From Mycolicibacterium pulveris (GTDB taxonomy: Bacteria; Actinomycetota; Actinomycetes; Mycobacteriales; Mycobacteriaceae): DNA of 64,000 nt. Under the pieces are notes generated by a model. It was not told the origin of the DNA and made no database searches. It saw nothing but the letters and a program-made list of their open reading frames with translations. Position 1 is the first letter of the stretch. Each line of letters begins with the position of its first letter. The DNA is taken from positions 5,146,001 through 5,210,000 of the forward strand of contig NZ_AP022599.1 of assembly GCF_010725725.1 (NCBI RefSeq), given 5' to 3'. This document shows positions 56,506 to 64,000 of this stretch, one piece after another. The position numbers and the translations under genes were made by a program.

Positions 56506-57327
56506 CTACTTGTCGTCGGTGAAGATGGGCGCCCGCTTCTCGGCGCGCGCGGCCACCGCCTCTTCGAAGTTGGCGGTGAGCAGACGCACGTAGAGCTGGC
56601 CCAGGCCTTCGGCCTGCATGTGCCCTTCCAGGCTAGCGGCGTCCAGTCCACTCCACAGTGTGCGCTTGGTCAACTCGATTCCTGGCCGGGAGAACGAAGC
56701 GATCCGCTCGCCCAGCTGAAAACACACCTCGAGCAGGTCGGCGTCGGGCACCGCCCTGGAGACCAGGCCGATTTGTTGTGCCTCCTCGGCGTCCACGTCG
56801 CGGCCGGTGAGCATCAGCTCGAAGGCCCGCGATGTGCCGATGGCGCGCGGCAGCAGGTAGGACAACCCCAGCTCGCTGGCGGTCAGGCCGTTGTTGATCC
56901 CGGCGGCGCGGAAATAGGCGCCGGCGCCCGCTACCCGGATGTCGCAGGCCAGGGCCAGGCAGAGGCCTCCGCCGATCGCCGCCCCGTTGACCGCGGCGAT
57001 GACCGGCTGGTGCATTCTGCGCAGCGTCAGGATCACGTTGTCGAGGACTTCCATCGACCGCAGCGCGAAGGTGGGCCGGGTCAGCCCCTCGGTGTGCGGC
57101 ACACCGCCTGCCGACTTGTGGTCGGCGCCCGACGAGAAGCCGCGACCCGCGCCGGTGAGCACGATCGCGCGCACGGAGTTGTCGTGGTTCAGCTCGTCAA
57201 GCACCTTCTGCAGCGGGACCATGACATCGAACGCCATCGAGTTCATGCGCTCGGGTCGGTTCAGGGTCACCAGCGCGATATCGGGGCGCGGGCGGTCGAC
57301 GAGTACGAAGTCGGTCTGCTCGGTCAC
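56506..57327 (-). CDS. echA12: Enoyl-CoA hydratase/isomerase family protein EchA12
   Basis: This 273-residue crotonase-fold protein has the oxyanion-hole segments SSGADHKSAGG and VNGAAIGGGLCLALACDIR. It probably hydrates or isomerises an acyl-CoA; the substrate is not known. It matches Rv1472 in position. The start GTG 57327 is 26 bp downstream of the thioredoxin stop, so trx-echA12-ABC-F may be one transcript. Confidence 0.9.
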   Translation of the reverse strand: MTEQTDFVLVDRPRPDIALVTLNRPERMNSMAFDVMVPLQKVLDELNHDNSVRAIVLTGAGRGFSSGADHKSAGGVPHTEGLTRPTFALRSMEVLDNVILTLRRMHQPVIAAVNGAAIGGGLCLALACDIRVAGAGAYFRAAGINNGLTASELGLSYLLPRAIGTSRAFELMLTGRDVDAEEAQQIGLVSRAVPDADLLEVCFQLGERIASFSRPGIELTKRTLWSGLDAASLEGHMQAEGLGQLYVRLLTANFEEAVAARAEKRAPIFTDDK

Positions 57328-57353
57328 GGATGCACGCTATCGCGTGCGCCCGC

Positions 57354-57719
57354 TCACTCCGTCTGACCGTCGTTTTGCGCTGCGATCGCCGCGTCGACGT
57401 CGAACTCCCTGACCTTCTGCACCAGCTCCTCCAGCGCCGCGGGCGGCAATGCGCCGGCCTGGTTGAACACCAGCTTGCCCTTCTTGAACACCATCAGCGT
57501 GGGAATGGAGCGGATGTCGGCCGCGGCCGCAAGCTCCTGCTCGGCCTCGGTGTCGACCTTGGCGAACACGACGTCGGGATGGGCCTCCGCAGACGCCGCG
57601 AACGTCGGGGCGAACGCCTTACACGGTCCGCACCACGACGCCCAGAAATCCACCAGCACGATCTCGTTGTCGTTGATGGTGTCGTTGAACTCTTCGGCGG
57701 TGATGTCTTTGGTAGCCAC
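57354..57719 (-). CDS. Thioredoxin
   Basis: This 121-residue thioredoxin has the active site WASWCGPCK with Cys30 and Cys33, the cis-proline in SIPTLMVFK and a short acidic C-terminus. It reduces protein disulfides in the cytosol. I use GTG 57719 (AGGA 7 nt upstream); a longer frame to 57761 is unneeded. A TATGGT hexamer near 57759-57764 may be its -10. It matches Rv1471 in place and size. Confidence 0.94.
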   Translation of the reverse strand: MATKDITAEEFNDTINDNEIVLVDFWASWCGPCKAFAPTFAASAEAHPDVVFAKVDTEAEQELAAAADIRSIPTLMVFKKGKLVFNQAGALPPAALEELVQKVREFDVDAAIAAQNDGQTE

Positions 57720-57820
57720 GAATGTTCCTAACGCCGGGGGCGGGCTCGATGTTCCCACCATAGGGTCCGCACAAACGGGTCCGCCGGGTTATCGCCTCCT
57801 GCAGTCGGCTCGCGGCGAAG

Positions 57821-58210
57821 TCACATGCTCTGGCTGCCAGATCCCAGCGCCAGGGTGATTCGCGTCGAGCGGCACACCGGGCACCGCGGCGGCGCGTCGA
57901 ACCGAAACCGTCCGCCGCACCCGCACTCGCCGGCGATCGCGTGCACACCGGCGCGGTAGTCGGCGGTGGAGATGGGCTGCACCGGGACGTGGACGCGGAC
58001 GTAGGCGTCGCGCCGCGCGTCGAGCAGGCAGTGACCGTTCGGCAGGGATTTGAGGTAGCGCAGATGCAACTCGCCGAGTTCCTCGAAGCCGATCGGCTTG
58101 ACCTCGCCGCAGCGATCGCAGTGCAACAGATGGCAGAAGAACCCGTCGCCCTGGCTGACAGTGAACGATTCATCGCAGTAGCGACAGCGCGCCCGGAATT
58201 TGTGGCTCAT
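57821..58210 (-). CDS. Cysteine-rich zinc-ribbon protein
   Basis: This 129-residue protein has two cysteine clusters that look like zinc ribbons: Cys9, Cys12, Cys26, Cys31 and Cys34 at the N-terminus and Cys96, Cys98, Cys110 and Cys113 at the C-terminus, plus His28 and His30. No catalytic domain is seen between them. It could bind nucleic acid or protein, or act as a metal or redox sensor. It lies between a thioredoxin gene and a lone LuxR-type HTH gene on the same strand. I do not recognise the family. Confidence 0.78.
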   Translation of the reverse strand: MSHKFRARCRYCDESFTVSQGDGFFCHLLHCDRCGEVKPIGFEELGELHLRYLKSLPNGHCLLDARRDAYVRVHVPVQPISTADYRAGVHAIAGECGCGGRFRFDAPPRCPVCRSTRITLALGSGSQSM

Positions 58211-58251
58211 CGCTCAGCACCCTTCTCCCGATTTCGTTGTGTCGCTGGCGG

Positions 58252-58500
58252 TCACAGGTCGTCGACATTCAGCAGCCCGTCTTGGATCGCGCGTGCGGCC
58301 AGCGCCGCTTTGGTCCGCGCGGGCCGGCCGACGGCGGCGTATTTCGCCCGTATACGTTGCAAGTGAGTGCGCACGGTCGTCGGCGAGATGTTCAACCGTT
58401 CGGCCACCACCTCCTTGCTCTCGGTCTGTAGCCAGCTGAGAAGGACCTCGATCTCGCGCGCCGCCAGGCGCGGTTTCGTGATCGTGTCGCCGCGGCCCAT
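58252..58500 (-). CDS. Stand-alone LuxR-type helix-turn-helix protein
   Basis: This 82-residue protein is essentially one LuxR/GerE domain: LAAREIEVLLSWLQTESKEV (12-31), VVAERLNISPTTVRTHLQRIRAKY (31-54), then a short helical tail. It has no sensor or receiver domain. The ATG 58500 has GAGGAGAC 6-8 nt upstream, which decides it over a longer frame. It is divergent from a gene encoding a receiver-like protein, and the two together would make up the parts of a NarL-type response regulator. A TCGTCCG-TT-CGGACGA repeat lies 33-48 nt upstream. Confidence 0.87.
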   Translation of the reverse strand: MGRGDTITKPRLAAREIEVLLSWLQTESKEVVAERLNISPTTVRTHLQRIRAKYAAVGRPARTKAALAARAIQDGLLNVDDL

Positions 58501-58532
58501 GGGTTTGTCTCCTCGAACACCCGATTCCCACA

Positions 58533-58548
58533 TCGTCCGTTCGGACGA
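58533..58548. promoter_or_regulatory. Inverted repeat upstream of the LuxR-type gene
   Basis: TCGTCCG and CGGACGA form perfect 7-bp arms with a 2-base spacer, 33-48 nt before the LuxR-type ATG. The size and symmetry fit an operator for a dimeric HTH protein, perhaps the LuxR-type protein itself. Confidence 0.5.
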
Positions 58549-58622
58549 CAATGAAAACAGCGTGGGTAGTCACCCATCGGTTCTCGAATCAGGCGCGCAA
58601 ACACAAAATCCGTGATGTTCAG

Positions 58623-58649
58623 GCAAGATCTTGCTCAAGCCAGCAAGAT
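58623..58649. repeat. GCAAGAT repeats and palindrome before the receiver gene
   Basis: GCAAGATCTTGC (58623-58634) is a perfect 12-bp palindrome, and GCAAGAT recurs at 58643-58649, exactly 20 bp after the first copy, or two helical turns. CAAGAT (58644-58649) is 6 nt before the GTG of the downstream gene and could double as its -10, so binding here would act on the promoter. Confidence 0.55.
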
Positions 58650-58655
58650 GTCAGC

Positions 58656-59384
58656 GTGCACGGTCAATCGCGGATTCTGGTGGCATCTCCGTTGGGAAAG
58701 GTCGTGCTACCGATCCTGACCACGGCGTTTCCCGAGGCGACGGTGCGGGTCGCGGTCGACGAGGCCGCGGTGCGACGGGAGGTGACGGGCCGGGTCCGCT
58801 TCGACGTCGTGGTGGCGGACCTGGTGTGGAACAACCCCGAGTTGGAGTTCCGGTTCGACGGCCTCGACGTCATCGACGTCCTGCGCGACGCCGACCGCCT
58901 GGCCCCGGTGGTGATCGCCATGCAGGGTCACCGGATGGAGCGGGATCACCTCGATGAGGCGCGGTTACGCCCCGAGGTCGCGTACGTGATCTCCAAGTCC
59001 GCGGGCGCCGATGCCCTACCGTCGGTGCTTCGCGACGCCGCCGTCGGCAAGCGCGACCCGGACGCCGGGTGCCGGCCACCGAAACCGCCGCTGTACGAGT
59101 TGTTCGCCGGGCGCAAGGGGCAGACGGCCGGCAGGCTCGCGGGCGCCATCGCATCCGGGCGCGCGTCGGACGGGGCGAGTTTGGCGGCGGCCGCCGGCGT
59201 CGCGCTGAACACCGCCACCAAAGTCGCGACCCACTACCTCGGCCCGATCGTCAGCCAGCGTGGTGAGCACGACCCCGAACTCCCTCTGACCCTGGCCGCC
59301 GTGTACCGCTGGTGCGGGCTGCACGCGAGCTACCTGGTGAGCTGGTGCCGCCGTAACGGCCACGGGTCGGTCATCCAGGGCTGA
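58656..59384 (+). CDS. Receiver-like protein with C-terminal helical domain
   Basis: The first 125 residues look like a response-regulator receiver: ILVASPLGKVVLPILTTAF, then VVVADLVWNN with a candidate phospho-acceptor Asp55, VVIAMQGH, and YVISKSAGADAL with the conserved Lys114. The usual acidic pair after strand 1 is missing, so phosphorylation is uncertain. The C-terminal part (about 145-242) is helical, with TAGRLAGAIASGRASDGASL and LAAAAGVALNTATKVATHYL, possibly an atypical HTH. I take GTG 58656 as start. It is divergent from the lone LuxR-type HTH. Its function is unproven. Confidence 0.68.
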   Translation: MHGQSRILVASPLGKVVLPILTTAFPEATVRVAVDEAAVRREVTGRVRFDVVVADLVWNNPELEFRFDGLDVIDVLRDADRLAPVVIAMQGHRMERDHLDEARLRPEVAYVISKSAGADALPSVLRDAAVGKRDPDAGCRPPKPPLYELFAGRKGQTAGRLAGAIASGRASDGASLAAAAGVALNTATKVATHYLGPIVSQRGEHDPELPLTLAAVYRWCGLHASYLVSWCRRNGHGSVIQG

Positions 59385-59871
59385 GGGCCGCGCGGTCGAC
59401 GTTGGACAGAAGTTGCGCGCGTCTCTTCGGCCACCAGAACAACTCCGCCAGCAGCAGAAACAGGTAGATGAACGACGCAGCCGCGTTGCCCCAGGAGCCA
59501 TAGACGGCGTCCCACCCAGCGGTCGCCACACCGACAGCCAGGACGACGGGCAACAGCCAGCGCACCGGCTTGGCTTCCTCGGCCGCCGCGTGGATTCCGG
59601 TGCGGTAGTCGAGGGCGGCTGCGCTCAATCGCGCATCGGTGATGCGCTCACCACGCCGCGCGGCACGCACCACCGTCACGCGCTCCGCGCCGGAAAGTCC
59701 GTCGGCGCCAGGCCAATACCGCTTCATTCGCCGCGCCATCCAGATGCCGTAGCAGGTACCGACGATCATCAGGACGGCGAGGCCGGCGGCAGCCAGGCCC
59801 GAATCCAGCCATGCCAGCACTCCGAGCGGCAACCCGACCGCAGACCCGACTCGTGAGCGCCCGGCGGGCAA
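59371..59871 (-). CDS. Small membrane protein of unknown function
   Basis: This protein of about 166 residues has hydrophobic segments at about residues 12-42, 104-125 and 130-147. Between the first and second lies a charged cytosolic stretch (LSGAERVTVVRAARRGERIT). The tail ends in basic WWPKRRAQ. The start is uncertain: TTG 59871 has no clear ribosome site, and an in-frame GTG inside the first helix is an alternative. The last 14 bp overlap the convergent receiver-like gene. No family is recognised. Confidence 0.6.
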   Translation of the reverse strand: MPAGRSRVGSAVGLPLGVLAWLDSGLAAAGLAVLMIVGTCYGIWMARRMKRYWPGADGLSGAERVTVVRAARRGERITDARLSAAALDYRTGIHAAAEEAKPVRWLLPVVLAVGVATAGWDAVYGSWGNAAASFIYLFLLLAELFWWPKRRAQLLSNVDRAALSPG

Positions 59872-59961
59872 AACCGCCGCGCCACACCGTCGCCCGCACC
59901 GTGACCAACGGCCGTCCCTCCGATCAGTCGAGGTGGCTGGTGCTCACGCCTGCGCCGGTTA

Positions 59962-60309
59962 CTAGACGGTGAAGCCGAGCGCCCGAAGCTGTTCGCGGCC
60001 GTCGTCGGTGATCTTGTCCGGGCCCCACGGCGGGTTCCACACCCAGTTGATTTTCATCTCGCTGACCAGCCCGCTGCCCACCAGCGCGTTCCGCGACTGG
60101 TCCTCGATCACATCGGTCAGCGGGCAGGCCGGGGACGTCAGCGTCATGTCGATCAACGCGACGGTGCCCTGCTCCCCCTTCTCGATGTTCAGGCCGTAGA
60201 CGAGGCCGAGGTCCACGACGTTGATCCCCAGCTCGGGATCGACGACGTCGCGCATCGCCTCCTCAAGGTCGAACAACAGTTCCTCGTTAGGCACTGCGGT
60301 GTCGCTCAT
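59962..60309 (-). CDS. SufT-type metal-sulfur cluster assembly factor (DUF59)
   Basis: This 115-residue protein is a single DUF59/MIP18 domain: VVDPELGINVVDLGLVYGL and MTLTSPACPLTDVI with the conserved Cys, then WNPPWGPDKI. It helps mature Fe-S proteins and is the last gene of the suf operon, matching Rv1466 exactly in length. The ATG 60309 lies inside the end of sufU (23-bp overlap), so translation of the two is coupled. It is commonly annotated sufT. Confidence 0.92.
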   Translation of the reverse strand: MSDTAVPNEELLFDLEEAMRDVVDPELGINVVDLGLVYGLNIEKGEQGTVALIDMTLTSPACPLTDVIEDQSRNALVGSGLVSEMKINWVWNPPWGPDKITDDGREQLRALGFTV

Positions 60310-60757
60310 CTGACATCTCCTCACTGGCCTGCGCAAGCGCATCCTTGAAAGCCATCCACCCCAGCAACGCGCACTTCACCCGCGCGGGGTATTTCGCCAC
60401 CCCCGCGAATGCGACGCCGTCGCCGAGCACATCTTCATCCCCTTCAACGGTTCCGCGTGACGAAACCATTTCGCTGAACGCCGCGACCGTCTTGAGCGCG
60501 TCGCCGACGCTCTGCCCGATCACCTGATCGGTCAGCACCGACGTCGCCGCCTGGCTGATCGAACAGCCCTGCCCGTCGTAGGAGATGTCGGTGACGGTCT
60601 CCCCGTCGTCGGACAGCGCCACCCGCAGCGTCACCTCGTCGCCACACGTCGGGTTGACGTGGTGCACTTCGGCCGCGAACGGCTCGCGCAGGCCGCGATG
60701 GTGCGGGTGCTTGTAGTGATCGAGGATCACTTCCTGATACATCTGATCCAGGCGCAT
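60287..60757 (-). CDS. sufU: SufU-type Fe-S cluster assembly protein
   Basis: This 156-residue zinc-bound SufU accepts sulfur from SufS and passes it on to the SUF scaffold. The ligand and active cysteines are Cys38 (NPTCGDE, with Asp40), Cys65 (GQGCSISQAA) and Cys129 (RVKCALLGW). The 18-21 residue insertion between the second and third cysteines, typical of SufU as opposed to IscU, is present. It starts 3 bp after the sufS stop and overlaps the next gene. Confidence 0.95.
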   Translation of the reverse strand: MRLDQMYQEVILDHYKHPHHRGLREPFAAEVHHVNPTCGDEVTLRVALSDDGETVTDISYDGQGCSISQAATSVLTDQVIGQSVGDALKTVAAFSEMVSSRGTVEGDEDVLGDGVAFAGVAKYPARVKCALLGWMAFKDALAQASEEMSDERHRSA

Positions 60758-60760
60758 CCA

Positions 60761-62789
<2,029 letters not shown>

Positions 62790-63968
62790 CTAGCTTCCTT
62801 GCAGTGTTTCGGTGAGCTCGAGCTCTTTTTCGATGGCGTCGGTGAGCCGCTCGCGCACGGCGGGCACGGTGATCTGCTGGATGATCTCGCCGAAGAACCC
62901 GCGCACGATCAGCCGTCGAGCCTGATCCTCGGGGATACCGCGCGCCTGCAGATAGAACAGTTGCTCGTCGTCGAATCGTCCGGTCGCGCTGGCATGCCCG
63001 GCGCCTGCGATCTCGCCGGTCTCGATCTCCAGGTTCGGCACCGAGTCGGCGCGGGCGCCGTCGGTGAGCACGAGGTTGCGGTTGGTCTCGAAGGTGTCGG
63101 TGCCCTCGGCCTCCGCGCGGATCAGCACGTCGCCGATCCACACCGTACGGGTGTCGGGCTTGGGCGACGCCGGATCTCCTTGCAGCGCACCCTTGTACGT
63201 AACCTGCGAGCGGCAGTTGGGCTCGGCGTGGTCGACGAGCAGACGCGACTCGAAGTGCTGCCCGTCGTCGGCGAAGTACAAACCGAGCAGCACGGCGTCG
63301 CCGCCCGGCGCGCGGTAGCGCACCCGCCCCGTCATCCGGACCAGGTCGCCGCCCAGCGTGACGGCCGTGTGCCGAAACACCGCGTCCTTACCCAGCGAGG
63401 CGTGGTGCATGCTGACGTGGACCGCGTCGTCGGCCCAGTCGGCGATCGACACCACCTTCAGGGTCGCGGCGTCGCCGACGACGAATTCGATGTTGTCGGC
63501 GTAGGTTCCGCTGCCGCGCTGGTCGATCACGACCACGGCCTCGGCGAGTTCGTCGACCCGCACCTGCAGATGGCCGTATGCCGTCGCGCCCTCGCCGGGC
63601 CCGGTGACCACGATGTCGATCGGGTCGTCCACCTTGGTGTCGCGCCCGACGGTGACGATCGTCGCGTTGTTGAACGACGAGAACGCCTGGGCGGCAACAC
63701 GGTCGGCGGGCACGCCCCCGTCGCCCAGCCGCGGGTCGCCGCGGCGCACGGTTTCCACCGTCACGCCGTGGCGTTGCGCCACGTCGATGCGGGCGCCGCC
63801 GGTGGCCGGCGCGGTGCCGTCGTGCAGGCCGCGCAGCCGCCGAAGCGGGGTGAAGCGCCAGATCTCGTCACGGCCCCGGGGCACCTCGAAGGCCTCGACG
63901 TCGAACGACGTGAACAGCTCGCCCTTGTTCTGCCCCTCGACGGCCGTGGTCAAGTTGTTTGTCGTCAC
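62790..63968 (-). CDS. sufD: SUF scaffold protein SufD
   Basis: This 392-residue beta-helix protein pairs with SufB and SufC to build Fe-S clusters. LLVDHAEPNCRSQVTYKGAL and the C-terminal QLFYLQARGIPEDQARRLIVRGF are typical of SufB/SufD, the latter including the SufC-contact region. The GTG 63968 overlaps the sufB stop by 3 bases. The length matches Rv1462. Confidence 0.96.
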   Translation of the reverse strand: MTTNNLTTAVEGQNKGELFTSFDVEAFEVPRGRDEIWRFTPLRRLRGLHDGTAPATGGARIDVAQRHGVTVETVRRGDPRLGDGGVPADRVAAQAFSSFNNATIVTVGRDTKVDDPIDIVVTGPGEGATAYGHLQVRVDELAEAVVVIDQRGSGTYADNIEFVVGDAATLKVVSIADWADDAVHVSMHHASLGKDAVFRHTAVTLGGDLVRMTGRVRYRAPGGDAVLLGLYFADDGQHFESRLLVDHAEPNCRSQVTYKGALQGDPASPKPDTRTVWIGDVLIRAEAEGTDTFETNRNLVLTDGARADSVPNLEIETGEIAGAGHASATGRFDDEQLFYLQARGIPEDQARRLIVRGFFGEIIQQITVPAVRERLTDAIEKELELTETLQGS

Positions 63969-64000
63969 CCAACCGCGCCTTCCATCTGCAGCTCGATCAG
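63965..64000 (-). CDS. sufB: SufB, C-terminal end (runs off the window)
   Basis: Only the last 11 codons are visible, reading LIELQMEGAVG and a stop. This agrees with the conserved SufB C-terminus and with its place before sufD. The stop codon shares GTGA with the sufD start. Whether this SufB carries an intein, as in M. tuberculosis, cannot be seen. Confidence 0.85.
   Translation of the reverse strand: MIELQMEGAVG

Noticed and set aside
58563..58576. TGGGT-AGTC-ACCCA inverted repeat
   Set aside because: Five-base arms are short enough to occur by chance, and neither promoter is clearly overlapped.

Overview
This window comes from a mycobacterium, most likely a fast-growing Mycolicibacterium-type species. 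The evidence is the very high GC content, many GTG starts, the fabG1-inhA-ferrochelatase operon, the ripB/ripA pair, and a gene order that (from memory, not a search) follows the Mycobacterium tuberculosis block from bioB (Rv1589) to sufB (Rv1461). No IS element, prophage, CRISPR array, rRNA or tRNA gene was found. Coding density is high and no non-coding gap exceeds about 250 bp.

Layout. 1-5.1 kb: biotin synthesis (bioB, bioF, bioD, bioA) with its TetR repressor bioQ and two BioQ-type operators. 5.1-13.5 kb: a membrane acyltransferase translationally coupled to the trehalose genes treX-treY-treZ. 13.5-29 kb: ilvA, an F420-type reductase, a small membrane protein, an SRPBCC protein, dnaE1, a TetR regulator, rarD, an RluD-type synthase, lspA, ansA, a secreted protein, DNA polymerase IV, an S4-domain protein, and ileS behind a T-box leader. 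29.2-31.2 kb: a small accessory island with half of an NRPS condensation domain, a helix-turn-helix regulator and a 7-TM protein around a palindrome. 31.2-37.6 kb: lipL, then meaB/mutB/mutA for methylmalonyl-CoA. 37.6-43.7 kb: a TVP38-family protein, SPFH and NfeD proteins, a conserved unknown, ferrochelatase, inhA and fabG1. 43.8-51 kb: two tandem VWA proteins, a DUF58 protein, moxR1, ripB, ripA and a DUF6676-type protein. 51.1-54.5 kb: acnA and its TetR regulator acnR, with a matching operator. 54.5-57.7 kb: a small HTH protein, an ABC-F ATPase, echA12 and a thioredoxin. 57.8-59.9 kb: a second accessory cluster with a zinc-ribbon protein, a lone LuxR-type HTH, a divergent receiver-like regulator and a membrane protein. 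60-64 kb: the SUF iron-sulfur assembly operon (sufB-D-C-S-U and a SufT-type protein).

Regulation stands out. Ten genes have a TANNNT -10 hexamer placed 6-7 nt before the start codon, the signature of leaderless transcripts. BioQ and AcnR operators sit on their predicted promoters, ileS has a short-Stem-I T-box, and several unassigned palindromes lie between divergent genes. The parts least explained by known biology are the 29.2-31.2 kb trio and the 57.8-59.9 kb regulator cluster.
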